Source: Leuconostoc mesenteroides subsp. mesenteroides
GTDB lineage: Bacteria > Bacillota > Bacilli > Lactobacillales > Lactobacillaceae
Assembly (NCBI GenBank): GCA_009676745.1
Contig: CP046062.1
Location: 459,001-523,000, forward strand
Direction: 5' to 3'
DNA: 64,000 bases
Shown here: one piece after another, positions 9,444-19,199 of the stretch
How positions within the stretch are numbered: position 1 is the stretch's first letter
Layout of the letters: the number at the start of each line of letters is the position of its first letter
Notes under the pieces: generated by a model
Seen by the model: the letters and a program-made list of their open reading frames with translations, nothing else
Databases searched by the model: none
What the model was told of the DNA's origin: nothing
Program-made: the position numbers and the translations under genes

Positions 9444-9740
9444 TTATTCTGCGTCGCGCTTAACAATCATGTGACGTAAGATGTCTTGAGAAATCTTTGC
9501 CAAACGATCAAATTCATTGATAGCCTTATCGTCTTCTGCAGTAAAATTGATAATGTGGTATGTACCTTCACGGTAACCAGCAATTTCGTATGCAAAACGA
9601 CGAGTAGCCCAGTCAGCTGACTTTTGAATTGTTGCACCATTATCTGTCAAGATTGCATCAAAGCGCTCAACAAGCGTCTTCTTAGCATCCGCATCCAAAT
9701 CAGGGCGAACAATGTAAGTCATTTCGTATGATGTAGCCAT
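9444..9740 (-). CDS. rpsF: 30S ribosomal protein S6
   Basis: The 98-residue S6 starts with [10 protein letters not shown] after a short extension and contains GKR-type conserved residues replaced by [23 protein letters not shown]. It pairs with S18 on the 30S platform. It is preceded by AAGGAGG and by a structured leader. Confidence 0.96.
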   Translation of the reverse strand: MATSYEMTYIVRPDLDADAKKTLVERFDAILTDNGATIQKSADWATRRFAYEIAGYREGTYHIINFTAEDDKAINEFDRLAKISQDILRHMIVKRDAE

Positions 9741-9747
9741 TTTATTT

Positions 9748-9846
9748 CCTCCTTTTGGTCTCTGGCAGCCTTGGCTGCAAGGAGTGATCGCACAAACTGT
9801 GCATTCACAATTATTAATTGTACTACAATATGGCCTTACTTTTCAA
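9748..9846 (-). promoter_or_regulatory. rpsF promoter and structured leader able to hide the ribosome site
   Basis: The promoter is TTGAAA (9841-9846) / TACAAT (9817-9822) with an 18-bp spacer. In the leader, CTCCTT (9779-9784) is complementary to the rpsF Shine-Dalgarno AAGGAG (9749-9754). The pair would enclose the hairpin GCAGCCAAGGCTGC (9765-9778), and a second hairpin GCACA-GTT-TGTGC lies upstream. Autoregulation of rpsF operons by S6 or S6:S18 binding to such leaders is known; the fit here is my inference from pairing only. Confidence 0.5.
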
Positions 9847-9994
9847 GTGTTTATCAGAACTATTTCCACTGGTAACTTATAGTACGATTTTTGTGTCTGT
9901 CCTACTCATGTGCTGTCGCATTATAATAACTCCCATCTACCTATGCAAAAATTCATATGATTAGTAGTTAAGTTTACTAATGACCTTGTCTTCG

Positions 9995-11440
9995 TTATCG
10001 AGTCATCTCATACATGACTTGCGCGAAAATGGCTTGTGTCTTAGGGATGTTATCTACCAATACATATTCGTTTGGCTGATGGCTCATGACCGGTACATCA
10101 GGAAATTGTCCACCAAAAGCCACCCCGCGTTTTAATAGGCGCGCATACGACCCACCATTAGAAATTTTATATGTTTTTTGCGTATGCGTGTGCTGGGCAT
10201 AAACATTCGCAAGTACTGTAACCATAGGATCACTGAGGTCCACCATGTGCGGATGTGTACCAAAAGCTTCTTGCTTAAATATTCTGGCGCTTAAGTTCCC
10301 CATATGCCGTTGCACTTGTGTCAAAATAGCAGTTTCCGTTATGCCCATTGGATAACGAAAATTAATCCGAATTTCACTGTCAGCATTAGCTTGAAATAAA
10401 ATCTTACCCACATTTACAGTTAAATCACCCATAATATCATCATGATAGACCAATCCGAGTTTTTCGCCAAAAACATTTTTATGATTTGTCAAACCAAGAA
10501 ACACTAAGAATCCATGGGCTTGATCATCAAAATTATAATTTAATAAAAAATTAGCCAAGTACGTTGCCGCGTTCAAACCATCTTCTGGATAAGCGCCATG
10601 AACAGATTTACCATACAACGTTAATATAATATGCCCATCATCATATTGGCCTATACCTGAAATCATTAATGTATTTTTGAGATAACGTTCATACGCAGTT
10701 AAGAAACCATTGATATCGACACTATCCGGCAGCTCAACATCAGCAACTGCTGTTCCTGGTACAACATTATCTCTTTCCCCAGACTGAAACCGATGTAATT
10801 TCCACGAACCCTGGGTTGTGCCTTGAAATTGAATTGATAGGGTTAAAACACCTTTTTCACCAGGAACAACTGGAAAGGCTCCATCAGGTGAAAAGCCAAG
10901 TGTCGGTTCACCTACTTGATCTAAATAAGCACGCATATCACGCCAATCAGATTCTTCATCACTACCAAAAATCAAACGTATTTTTTTGCGTGGTTGAAAA
11001 CCAGCATCTTTTAATTGTTTCAAAGCGTAATAACTAGCTATTAAATCAGCTTTCATGTCGTGTGAGCCTCGCCCATACAAGCGATTACCGATAACTTTGG
11101 GACTAAATGGTAATGTTATCGTCCATGCATCCCCACCAGGAACAACATCGACGTGTGACAAGACTCCAAAGGTTTCCGTTGCCTCATCTGGCCCATAGTC
11201 AATAACAACAACCATATTATCAGCCACACGATCTACTTTAAACCCGTCACGCCTACCCATATCAACTAGAAATTGTAGTGCTGTTTCGATCCCTGTTCCA
11301 AAAGGTTGTTGAACATTAGCTGTTGTTTTATCTAGTACAGATGGTATTGATAAAAACTGTAATAAATCAGTCAATAATTCCGATTTGTACGATTGTGACT
11401 TTTGTTGCCACTGTTCAGCTGTCATTTGAAAGGATTCCAC
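9995..11440 (-). CDS. pepV: M20-family dipeptidase (PepV-like)
   Basis: This 481-residue cytoplasmic zinc peptidase of the Sapep/PepV type should release free amino acids from dipeptides. Metal-site motifs are SHVDVVPGG (residues about 97-105), GRGSHDMKAD and GSDEESDWRDM. The DMK in the second motif is closer to ArgE/DapE than to the DDKGP of classical PepV. The GTG at 11440 is preceded by GGAGG at 6 nt, so I prefer it over the ATG at 11425 that overlaps the ecfT stop. It is the last gene of a methionine T-box operon, which suggests a role in supplying methionine from peptides. Confidence 0.85.
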   Translation of the reverse strand: MESFQMTAEQWQQKSQSYKSELLTDLLQFLSIPSVLDKTTANVQQPFGTGIETALQFLVDMGRRDGFKVDRVADNMVVVIDYGPDEATETFGVLSHVDVVPGGDAWTITLPFSPKVIGNRLYGRGSHDMKADLIASYYALKQLKDAGFQPRKKIRLIFGSDEESDWRDMRAYLDQVGEPTLGFSPDGAFPVVPGEKGVLTLSIQFQGTTQGSWKLHRFQSGERDNVVPGTAVADVELPDSVDINGFLTAYERYLKNTLMISGIGQYDDGHIILTLYGKSVHGAYPEDGLNAATYLANFLLNYNFDDQAHGFLVFLGLTNHKNVFGEKLGLVYHDDIMGDLTVNVGKILFQANADSEIRINFRYPMGITETAILTQVQRHMGNLSARIFKQEAFGTHPHMVDLSDPMVTVLANVYAQHTHTQKTYKISNGGSYARLLKRGVAFGGQFPDVPVMSHQPNEYVLVDNIPKTQAIFAQVMYEMTR

Positions 11441-12249
11441 ATCCGACCTCCATTAGTTATAAATAGCGAGATGCCAATCACGACAATCAATGCTGACCAT
11501 AAAATCATGGCCACATCACGCACAGAAAAACGTTGTTCTTGATACCATGAACGTTTATTATAGTGACCAAAACGACGCAATTCCATAGCCTGGCTAATCG
11601 TATCAATTCGGCCTAAACTTGAAAATACTAAGGGTAGAATAATTTGTACAGTTCCCTTCATTCGTTCGATTAAACTAGATTTTTTTGATATTTCGTAACC
11701 ACGTGCTTGTTGCGCCAAACTAATCGTCCGATAATCACTCTGTACGTCAGGAATATAGCGCAGAGTAATTGCAACAGCATACGATACCTTGTAAGGTACG
11801 CCAATTTTATTTAACCCAGCAGCAAACTCGCTGGGATTAGTAGTGAAAAGCAATACAATTGACAACGGAAATGAGAATAAGTACTTTAATAGAAGATTAA
11901 ATTCGTAAAACAACTGTTCCTGTGTAATTGTAAACCAACCACTACCAAACATCACATGCTTCGTACCATATAATTGTTCACCATATTGAGGCGCCAAGAC
12001 AGTGATCATTACAAGATTAATCACACCAATGAATAATACCAATTTTAAAAGTAGTGCGTATTCCTGGTATTTGATATGCGCCATTTTAATTAAAATAAAT
12101 GACAGTATTGTTAAAGCAATTAAAAAACGCGTATCATAGGAAATCATACCAATCGTTGTTAATGCCAAAAAACCAACTAATTTCGCAGTACCCGTAGCTT
12201 GATTAATCCAAGTATTTCTTGCTTTATATCCGAAAAGTGAGTTATCCAT
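11422..12249 (-). CDS. ecfT: ECF transporter transmembrane (T) component
   Basis: The 275-residue EcfT/CbiQ-type membrane subunit couples ATP hydrolysis to the substrate-specific S component. Several hydrophobic helices are followed by the family coupling-helix motifs with QQARGYE and SRAMELRRFGHY-like sequence (AMELRRFG). It begins one base after the ATPase gene and overlaps the dipeptidase gene by 19 bases, so it is part of one operon. Confidence 0.9.
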   Translation of the reverse strand: MDNSLFGYKARNTWINQATGTAKLVGFLALTTIGMISYDTRFLIALTILSFILIKMAHIKYQEYALLLKLVLFIGVINLVMITVLAPQYGEQLYGTKHVMFGSGWFTITQEQLFYEFNLLLKYLFSFPLSIVLLFTTNPSEFAAGLNKIGVPYKVSYAVAITLRYIPDVQSDYRTISLAQQARGYEISKKSSLIERMKGTVQIILPLVFSSLGRIDTISQAMELRRFGHYNKRSWYQEQRFSVRDVAMILWSALIVVIGISLFITNGGRMWNPFK

Positions 12250-12250
12250 C

Positions 12251-13927
12251 TTATTTCCTTATAGCTGCATTTAATTCTTCTGGATGCATAATGCTAAGAC
12301 GCTGAGCTAAACGGTAAATACTGGTAGTTCGTAAACTAGCAGCGTCAACTAATGCCTCATTTGCTAGTAACTCCGCTGGTGTTGTATCCGCTAATATTTG
12401 CCCATCAACAACAACCAGGGCTCGTTGAACAAAGTTTGCTAATAAATGCATATCATGTGTAATGATTATAATAGTCGTACGGTTCGTAGTGTTAATATGC
12501 TGTAAGAAACTGAGTAGCTGAGATGTGTGCGTTGCATCTTGTCCAGCTGTCGGTTCATCTAATATTAAAATTTCTGGTTTCAAAACCAACACAGCCGCAA
12601 TTGTAAGTCGCTTTTTTTGCCCAAAGCTTAATGCAGAAATAGGCCAATTACGCATACCATCAAGATCGACAAGTCGTAGCATTTCACGCACACGTTCTGT
12701 CACTTGTTCTTCATCGATGTGACGTAATCTTAGCCCACTGGCAACCTCGTCAAATACTGTTGCTTTCGTAATCATATGATTAGGATTTTGTAAAACATAT
12801 CCTATATGATCAGCTCGTTCTTTAATAGAATCGCTTAGCAACGAACGTCCATCTAATCGAATATCTCCTCCACTTGGTGTCAGGAAGCCAGTTAATAGGT
12901 GGGATAGAGTTGTTTTACCCGATCCATTTTTACCTACAATACCAAGAATTTCACCTTCATGAATAGATGTCGATAAATTTTCAAACAGTGGTTCTTGCTG
13001 ATCATAGGCAAAGGTCAAGTTTTGGATCAACAACTGTTCGTCATGACGAGTAACTGCCCGCACTGGTTCTGCCAAAGTTTCAATTTGATCTTTAAAGTTG
13101 GAAACGTTCACTTTTTCAACATCGGCTACGTGAGGTATTTCATTCACTGGAACGCCTGCTCGACGTAATAGTTGTATGTACAGTGGCTCGTCTAAGCCGT
13201 TCGCAGACAATGTGCCCGCTTGGATAATAGCAGTTGGTGTGTCATTGGCGATAATTCTACCATGCGCCATGACAATTACACGATCAACATGAGCTCGTAA
13301 CACATCTTCTATCCGATGTTCAATCACAACCACTGTCATATTACGTTCTTGTTGCAGTTCATCAATCAATGACATTGCAGCAGCACCAGCAGCCGGATCA
13401 AGACTAGCCAGTGGTTCGTCAAATAGCAATAGATCCCCTTCATCAACCAAAACACCTGCCATAGCAGTACGTTGTTTTTGTCCGCCAGATAACGATTGTG
13501 GTGCCAATGTCAAACGCTTCCCTAGCCCAAATCGATTAGCCCATTTAGCGACTTTTTCTCTGACAATATTTATCGGCTGATTATCGTTTTCAAGAGAAAA
13601 AGCTATATCTTCGGCAACCGTCATACCCACAAATTGCGCATCAGAATCCTGAAGAACCGTACCAGCTTGCAAAGATAGGTCAAACAATGACTGATCTAAG
13701 ATTTTTTTACCATTGATTGTCAGTTCACCAGTAATATCTCCCTGATACGCTTGCGGAATTAAGCCATTAAGTAAACGAAGTAACGTTGTTTTACCCGATC
13801 CAGAGGCACCTGCTATTAAAACCTTTTCACCAGGATAAATCTGAAAACTCACATCATGTAACGTCGGTTCAGATTGCGCGTGATATTTAAATGTCACATG
13901 TTGAAAATCAATAAATGGTTTTACCAT
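12251..13927 (-). CDS. ECF transporter ATPase, two fused ATP-binding domains
   Basis: This 558-residue protein carries both ECF ATPases in one chain, as in YkoD-type systems. Domain 1 has Walker A GASGSGKTT (about 40-48), LSGGQKQR and FDEPLASLD; domain 2 has GKNGSGKTT (about 334-342), LSFGQKKR and LILDEPTAGQD. The variant second signature (SFGQ) is common in such fusions. The dedicated ATPases indicate a group I ECF transporter with its own S and T components. Confidence 0.93.
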   Translation of the reverse strand: MVKPFIDFQHVTFKYHAQSEPTLHDVSFQIYPGEKVLIAGASGSGKTTLLRLLNGLIPQAYQGDITGELTINGKKILDQSLFDLSLQAGTVLQDSDAQFVGMTVAEDIAFSLENDNQPINIVREKVAKWANRFGLGKRLTLAPQSLSGGQKQRTAMAGVLVDEGDLLLFDEPLASLDPAAGAAAMSLIDELQQERNMTVVVIEHRIEDVLRAHVDRVIVMAHGRIIANDTPTAIIQAGTLSANGLDEPLYIQLLRRAGVPVNEIPHVADVEKVNVSNFKDQIETLAEPVRAVTRHDEQLLIQNLTFAYDQQEPLFENLSTSIHEGEILGIVGKNGSGKTTLSHLLTGFLTPSGGDIRLDGRSLLSDSIKERADHIGYVLQNPNHMITKATVFDEVASGLRLRHIDEEQVTERVREMLRLVDLDGMRNWPISALSFGQKKRLTIAAVLVLKPEILILDEPTAGQDATHTSQLLSFLQHINTTNRTTIIIITHDMHLLANFVQRALVVVDGQILADTTPAELLANEALVDAASLRTTSIYRLAQRLSIMHPEELNAAIRK

Positions 13928-13958
13928 GTTTTCCCCTATGTACGTAGCCCATGGCTAC

Positions 13959-14522
13959 TTATTCACTACGTAATGAACTTTTCTTAGGTCGTGACTTGAC
14001 ATAAGCCACCAGTAAAAGAGAGCCAATAATAGCGACTGACAAGATGTTAACAATTGCTGCTGCTGCGCCCTGTAAGAACACCTTGTTAGCTGGCTGTTTG
14101 TATATTAATATATCGCCAATTGGCGCAACAATCAACCACGCAATAACGTTAGCAATTATTTGCCAAACATTAAACTGAACTAATTTTTTTGTAGAAAGAT
14201 CCCCACCTTCAAGATCCAAGAATCTTTTACTCAAACCAAGCAATAGTCCAAACGTACCGTCAGCTAAAACCCATGACCACCAAGGGGCACCATAAGTCGC
14301 ATCATTAATTGTGTGTCCAATAACACCAACTAAAAAACCAACAACTGGACCAAATAGACCGGCAATCAATGCTAACCACCCTTCAGCGACATTAACATTA
14401 GTATTTGGTACACCAATTGGAATAGCAATGTACTTCATTAAGATGAAAAATACCGCAGCACCGATACCAGTTGCAACGACAGAACGCACTGATAATCCTG
14501 TTTTTCTGTTATTTTGTTTCAT
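13959..14522 (-). CDS. ECF transporter substrate-binding (S) component, UPF0397-like
   Basis: The 187-residue membrane protein has about five to six helices and the UPF0397-type motifs [22 protein letters not shown] and [12 protein letters not shown]. The S component decides the substrate. The methionine T-box at the head of the operon and the neighbouring SAM hydrolase point to methionine or a related sulfur compound, in line with comparative-genomic predictions for ECF genes under Met control in Lactobacillales. The substrate is inferred. Confidence 0.82.
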   Translation of the reverse strand: MKQNNRKTGLSVRSVVATGIGAAVFFILMKYIAIPIGVPNTNVNVAEGWLALIAGLFGPVVGFLVGVIGHTINDATYGAPWWSWVLADGTFGLLLGLSKRFLDLEGGDLSTKKLVQFNVWQIIANVIAWLIVAPIGDILIYKQPANKVFLQGAAAAIVNILSVAIIGSLLLVAYVKSRPKKSSLRSE

Positions 14523-14544
14523 TTTTCTCTCCTTTTATGTGACA

Positions 14545-15408
14545 CTATTCTATTTCTTTCGTCAATGAAACAGCCCATCCTTGGCCAGCACCCACATGGT
14601 AAGTTTGCTCAAAACTACCCGTATGCAAACCAAATGCAACTGTATACACCGAATCAATATAAATTAATGGTTCGCCCGGATTAACGTCAGTAAATGTGTG
14701 CACATATGGTAATACCTCATCAAATAATAAATTACCATCACATTTAATTTGAACACGCAAAGTATCACCATATTGTAAATTCATTTTTTCAAATTCACGC
14801 AGGGGAATATTTGACCACAACGAACCAAAATTGACATCAGTGATATCAATATTACCTACTAGTTGTGGTTGACCATAAACCGTTTCTTGGTACGCACCAG
14901 GTGTAATTGGTAAACGTACCAAATCGCTAACTGATATTTCTTCAGTATAATCTTCAAACATGACTTGTCTACTAGCTAATTTAGCACCATTATAAGCATA
15001 AATATCACGACCATGAAATGTTGATGATTTTTCTGAACCGGGGAGGCGTTGCGTTGTTTCATCGATCACACGTACACTTTCGATCAAATCATTAGATAAT
15101 AAATGTGATAAAGTGCCGTTATCTGGTGTCACAATGTAGTGCCCCGCTGTTGTCCTAGCAATTACTGACAAACGTTTTGACCCCACACCAGGGTCAACAA
15201 CAGATACAAACACTGTCCCAGGTTGCCAGTAGTCAAAAGTTTGAAACAAGCGAAACGACCCTTCAAATATGTTAAATGGCGTGATGCCATGTGTTAAATC
15301 ACTAACAACAATATTGTCAGCAACATTGTAGGCAACACCTCTCATGGAACTTACCGCACCATCTTGCAATCCAAAATCAGTTTGTAACACTAAATGATTG
15401 TTTGTCAT
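14545..15408 (-). CDS. SAM hydroxide adenosyltransferase (SAM hydrolase, DUF62)
   Basis: This 287-residue enzyme of the DUF62/fluorinase-like family converts S-adenosylmethionine and water to adenosine and L-methionine. Visible motifs are LQTDFGLQDGAVSSMRGV near the N-terminus, VSVVDPGVGSKR, VTPDNGTLS and FHGRDIYA. I chose the ATG at 15408 because GAGG lies 8 nt upstream; the longer ORF start lacks a ribosome site. As the first gene behind a Met T-box, it would return methionine from SAM when charged tRNA-Met is scarce. Confidence 0.88.
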   Translation of the reverse strand: MTNNHLVLQTDFGLQDGAVSSMRGVAYNVADNIVVSDLTHGITPFNIFEGSFRLFQTFDYWQPGTVFVSVVDPGVGSKRLSVIARTTAGHYIVTPDNGTLSHLLSNDLIESVRVIDETTQRLPGSEKSSTFHGRDIYAYNGAKLASRQVMFEDYTEEISVSDLVRLPITPGAYQETVYGQPQLVGNIDITDVNFGSLWSNIPLREFEKMNLQYGDTLRVQIKCDGNLLFDEVLPYVHTFTDVNPGEPLIYIDSVYTVAFGLHTGSFEQTYHVGAGQGWAVSLTKEIE

Positions 15409-15471
15409 TTCTATTTCCTCGGTCATCTTAATTAATGGCTTTCTAGTAGGTTATCAAATCGTCAGAAATAC

Positions 15472-15700
15472 AAAAAGTCCCTGTTAATCATAACGATTAA
15501 CAGGGACGTAAAGAACGTGGTACCACCCAGATTTAGCATCATACATGCTCTCATACTGTAACGGCGCTAACCGAACGTGAAACTCAATCACTTAAATCTC
15601 ACGATATCATCCACGTTCATCTTCAATAAACGGCTTCATGTCATCTTTCACTATCCTGACTCGCTTAAATTTCCGCACGTTATTTACTCTTCGCTTCAAC
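15472..15700 (-). promoter_or_regulatory. T-box riboswitch, methionine specifier
   Basis: The T-box sequence GGGTGGTACCACG (15516-15528) is followed by a terminator with arms GTCCCTGTTAATC / GATTAACAGGGAC and a T run (15472-15507). The likely specifier is AUG at 15618-15620 in the context UGA-AG-AUG-A. The two tyrosine T-boxes in this window show the same UGA-NN-codon-A pattern. Uncharged tRNA-Met should stabilise the antiterminator and switch on the SAM hydrolase-ECF-dipeptidase operon. Confidence 0.85.
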
Positions 15701-15760
15701 GATTTCAATATCCTAATAATACCTTAAGATAATTATGAATATTTGTCAATACATTTATGA

Positions 15761-17569
15761 TTAAACTACAATAAAATCATTAATAACCTTTGCAAAATCA
15801 TTATGATAAATTTCAAACTTCTTTTCACCCACACCTGAAATCGCTAAGAATTCTGTATCAGTTTGTGGACGCGCCTGTGCCATACTCATCAAAGTTTTGT
15901 CTGAGAATATTAAGAAAGGTGGTAATCCAGCTGACCGAGCTAATTCTAAACGTTTTTCCTTTAACTTTGCAAACAAACGATTATCTTCGTCGGAAAGCTT
16001 CAAATCATTATTAGTCACTTTCTGACTAACAATGCGAACCTTCTCAAGACGTTTTTTAATCTCCGTTTCACCCTTTAATACTTCGGCACCTAATGCTGTT
16101 ACTTTTAATACAGGAAACTCTGCGCCCTCGAAACGCAAATATCCTTCAGCTGTTAGGTAGTCAATAAATCGTGTCAGCTCTTTTAGCGTTCGCTCTTTCA
16201 TCAAACCAAATGTTGGTAACTCCTGTAAGAACTCATATTTACGCACACTAGCATCAGTTGATCCCTTTAACACCTTAGCAACCATCGTTTTGCCAAAGCG
16301 TTGATTCATACGCATCACATTCGCCAGTACTTTTTGCGCATCAAGCGTAACATCAACCCATTCACGTGTATCCAAACAATTTGAGCAATGGCCGCAATCT
16401 TCTGTCACTGTTTCACCGAAATATTGCAATAAATAGCGTACTAAACAAGTTTGCGTATTGGCAAAAGCATTCATTTCTCTAATTTTGTCATATTCGTTTT
16501 GCTTATGCTCTTCTGAACCTTCTGACTTTTGAACAAAAAATTCCTGCAGATGAATATCTTGTGGTGCATATAGTAATATAGCTTCGGCGGGTAACCCATC
16601 ACGACCAGCACGACCAATTTCTTGATAATACGCCTCAATGTTTCCCGGGACGGAATAATGGATTACGTAGCGTACATTCGGTTTATTAATCCCCATACCA
16701 AAAGCATTTGTAGCCACAATCACTGCGTTTTCATCATATAAAAACGCTTCTTGCTGACTTTGACGTTCCTTTTCGGATAAACCAGCATGATAACGGCCAG
16801 CATTAATGCCAATTTTATTCAGATAAGTAGCCAGTTCATCAACTTGCTTACGCGTTGCTGCGTAAATAATACCAGTTTGTTCACGGTTTTTTTGTAAATA
16901 TTCAACCACATACTTTCGTTTGTCCTGATTATGTACAATATTCAAAGCCAGATTATCCCGCGCAAATCCGGTCAAGACTGTGTCATCGTTATCTACTTGT
17001 AACAACTGTTGTAGGTTTTCACGAACACGCTCCGTTGCGGTGGCCGTCAAACCAAGAACTGCCGGGTGTCCAGAAATTTGTGCCAACAATGGTAAAATAT
17101 TCAAATAACTCGGACGAAAATCATGTCCCCATTGTGATAAAACGTGGGCTTCATCAACAGCAATCAACTCAATATTGAGACTTTGGACAAAACTAAAAAA
17201 GCTAGGAACCTCTAGTCGTTCGGGCGCAACATACAACATTTTGTAAAGTCCGTGCCTTAGGTCCGACATGCGTTGCGCTTGTTCTTGCCCATCAACTGTC
17301 GAATTCAAGAACGTTGCAGGAATGCCCATGGTGTTCAGCCCGTCAACTTGGTCTTTCATTAACGAGATCAATGGGGAAATGACTAAGGTAATCCCCTCAA
17401 ACATCATTGCTGGCAGCTGATAGGTAATTGACTTTCCACCACCAGTCGGCATAATCGCTAAAGCATGTTTATGTGCCAGAACTTTATTAATAACATCTAG
17501 CTGACCAGATCGAAAATTATCGTACCCAAATTTTTCTTTTAAAATTGTTTGTGGATTCACAGTTTGCAT
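15761..17569 (-). CDS. recQ: ATP-dependent DNA helicase RecQ
   Basis: This 602-residue 3'-5' helicase functions in recombination and fork repair. It shows Walker A MPTGGGKS (about 40-47), the VDEAH box (about 139-143), motif VI QEIGRAGRDG, the zinc-binding cysteines (CLVRYLLQYFGE, CGHCSNC), an RQC region and a C-terminal HRDC domain. It is transcribed leftward ahead of the methionine T-box. Confidence 0.95.
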   Translation of the reverse strand: MQTVNPQTILKEKFGYDNFRSGQLDVINKVLAHKHALAIMPTGGGKSITYQLPAMMFEGITLVISPLISLMKDQVDGLNTMGIPATFLNSTVDGQEQAQRMSDLRHGLYKMLYVAPERLEVPSFFSFVQSLNIELIAVDEAHVLSQWGHDFRPSYLNILPLLAQISGHPAVLGLTATATERVRENLQQLLQVDNDDTVLTGFARDNLALNIVHNQDKRKYVVEYLQKNREQTGIIYAATRKQVDELATYLNKIGINAGRYHAGLSEKERQSQQEAFLYDENAVIVATNAFGMGINKPNVRYVIHYSVPGNIEAYYQEIGRAGRDGLPAEAILLYAPQDIHLQEFFVQKSEGSEEHKQNEYDKIREMNAFANTQTCLVRYLLQYFGETVTEDCGHCSNCLDTREWVDVTLDAQKVLANVMRMNQRFGKTMVAKVLKGSTDASVRKYEFLQELPTFGLMKERTLKELTRFIDYLTAEGYLRFEGAEFPVLKVTALGAEVLKGETEIKKRLEKVRIVSQKVTNNDLKLSDEDNRLFAKLKEKRLELARSAGLPPFLIFSDKTLMSMAQARPQTDTEFLAISGVGEKKFEIYHNDFAKVINDFIVV

Positions 17570-17614
17570 ATTTTCTATTATAACATGTGCCCTTGTCTAA
17601 AAAGCAGACGACCA

Positions 17615-18073
17615 TTAGTTGTCATCTAATGCCATAGGATTTAATTGAAATCTTACTGGCGTTACACGTCTTAGCAACCAGTTCACTATTGCCAGGATAC
17701 CTGACACAAGCGTTAATAGCCAAAATTGCTTTGCTTGAAAGTTGCTAAATATTTGTAATAGAACAAAACCAATTGCAAACCAACCAAAGTACGCCGCCAT
17801 CGTATTGCCACCAATTCGCAATACCTTATCTAATAAGTTTTCCGATTCATTCTGAAAAAACTTAACATGTAACCAATCGAAAAAAAGCATAATAAACACA
17901 AAACTAACTAAGTCCATAGAGACAAACTTCAATATCGTTATATAGTCTCTCGTGGGCTTAAAATGTGTTGATCCATGATATATCAACAACCCATATGTCA
18001 TCATAATATCTGAACCAAATATGAATAACAACCAACTCATTGGCTTAGTTCGTACCATATCGCGAATTAACAT
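17615..18073 (-). CDS. Four-helix membrane protein of unknown function
   Basis: The 152-residue protein has four predicted membrane segments (residues about 14-32, 45-65, 90-108, 117-137) and a basic segment RRVTPVRF near the C-terminus. I do not recognise a family with confidence; it resembles short DUF3021-like membrane proteins only in layout. It lies between recQ and an XRE regulator gene. Confidence 0.6.
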   Translation of the reverse strand: MLIRDMVRTKPMSWLLFIFGSDIMMTYGLLIYHGSTHFKPTRDYITILKFVSMDLVSFVFIMLFFDWLHVKFFQNESENLLDKVLRIGGNTMAAYFGWFAIGFVLLQIFSNFQAKQFWLLTLVSGILAIVNWLLRRVTPVRFQLNPMALDDN

Positions 18074-18227
18074 ATATCCCCCAGAAATCGATTTAACATC
18101 ATGAGTATTTTAAATGATTATATCATTTATTGGGGGCTCTAATGGTGACGGAACAAAACTAAAAGACTATTTTTGTTTGCATATGGCTTTTTCACTATGG
18201 AAACATGTATTCATTCCTTATTATTTT

Positions 18228-18641
18228 TTACATTTTCTTACAAATCTTAAGATTGATTTTTTTACACACACATATGAATATATGAATTACTGTAACAAAC
18301 GTCAGTATAACCAAAAAATGATTATCCGAATTAGTTGTATAAGAATAGATAAGACTGATCACAGCCACGAGTAATAAAATAACATTTAATAAATTATCAG
18401 CTGTCTTACTGAATTTCTTTTTCAACAAAACTTCTTTATAATTTTTATCTTCTCGTATAAGCTCATCTAACGATATACGATATAAATCTGATATACGAAT
18501 AACATTCAATATATCTGGGTAGTCCTTCCCGCGTTCCCAATTAGATACGGCTTGACTAGATACTTTCAAACTTTTAGCCATATCATGTTGAGACAATCCG
18601 TTCATCCCACGAATTATCTTTATCTTCTCACCAATAAGCAT
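18228..18641 (-). CDS. XRE-family regulator with C-terminal membrane segments
   Basis: The 137-residue protein has an N-terminal Cro/CI helix-turn-helix (GLSQHDMAKSLKVSSQAVSNWERGKDYPD, residues about 15-43) followed by two hydrophobic segments (about 83-101 and 108-124). Such membrane-anchored XRE proteins may relay an envelope signal to DNA. No partner is obvious on the same strand. The function is inferred from domain layout. Confidence 0.75.
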   Translation of the reverse strand: MLIGEKIKIIRGMNGLSQHDMAKSLKVSSQAVSNWERGKDYPDILNVIRISDLYRISLDELIREDKNYKEVLLKKKFSKTADNLLNVILLLVAVISLIYSYTTNSDNHFLVILTFVTVIHIFICVCKKINLKICKKM

Positions 18642-18806
18642 CTTTTATCTCCTTAATTAATAAATTGATAACATCATCTTATCAATACTCATCTATCGAT
18701 GTCACTAAAGTATTACTTGGGATGCTTTTAACGCGCAAAATATCTATTTAAGAAAGCATATAAGATTAGTTTATTCACACTAGAAGAATTGTAGCATTTG
18801 CTGATG

Positions 18807-18846
18807 TGTCAAATATGTTTGACATATTTACCGATAATGATATACT
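18807..18846 (+). promoter_or_regulatory. Promoter with inverted-repeat operator over the -35 box
   Basis: TGTCAAA-TATG-TTTGACA (18807-18824) is a perfect inverted repeat whose right half contains the -35 hexamer TTGACA (18819-18824). TATACT (18841-18846) follows at 16 bp. Another TTTTGACA half-site lies about 40 bp downstream. The likely ligand is the small XRE protein encoded in the operon, giving autoregulation. Confidence 0.6.
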
Positions 18847-18885
18847 TTAAATGTAAAAAGTTTTTGACACCAAGGAGAGCACACA

Positions 18886-19197
18886 ATGAATAAAGGTTAC
18901 ATTGCGCTATGGATACTAAGTTCAATCGTATTGGTAATAGATTTGGGCATGGTTATCTCAATATTAAAAAAGGGAGACGAACGAAGGCAAATAATTATTT
19001 GGAAATCAAGTACGTATACTTTTATCACAGTAATTGTTACTCTTTTCATGGATTCCATAATAAAATTAATAGCAGGCGTATTTAACTTGACAACAAATGT
19101 TTTTAATAGTCATACTAGCTCACTTTCGATATTAACCACCACTACGATAATATATTTCATAACTCTCAAATATAATAGTAAAAAATTGGGCGATTAA
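18886..19197 (+). CDS. Small membrane protein paired with an XRE regulator
   Basis: The 103-residue protein has three hydrophobic segments (about 5-27, 43-66, 78-96) and a charged cytoplasmic stretch KKGDERRQ. AAGGAG lies 8 nt before the ATG. The stop is 2 bases before the XRE gene, so both are co-transcribed. Two-gene units of a membrane protein plus a tiny XRE regulator are common in Firmicutes; the function is unknown. Confidence 0.7.
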   Translation: MNKGYIALWILSSIVLVIDLGMVISILKKGDERRQIIIWKSSTYTFITVIVTLFMDSIIKLIAGVFNLTTNVFNSHTSSLSILTTTTIIYFITLKYNSKKLGD

Positions 19198-19199
19198 AT

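Noticed and set aside
18114..18374. 86-codon plus-strand frame opposite the XRE-membrane gene
   Set aside because: No ribosome site and largely antisense to a regulator gene with a clear HTH.
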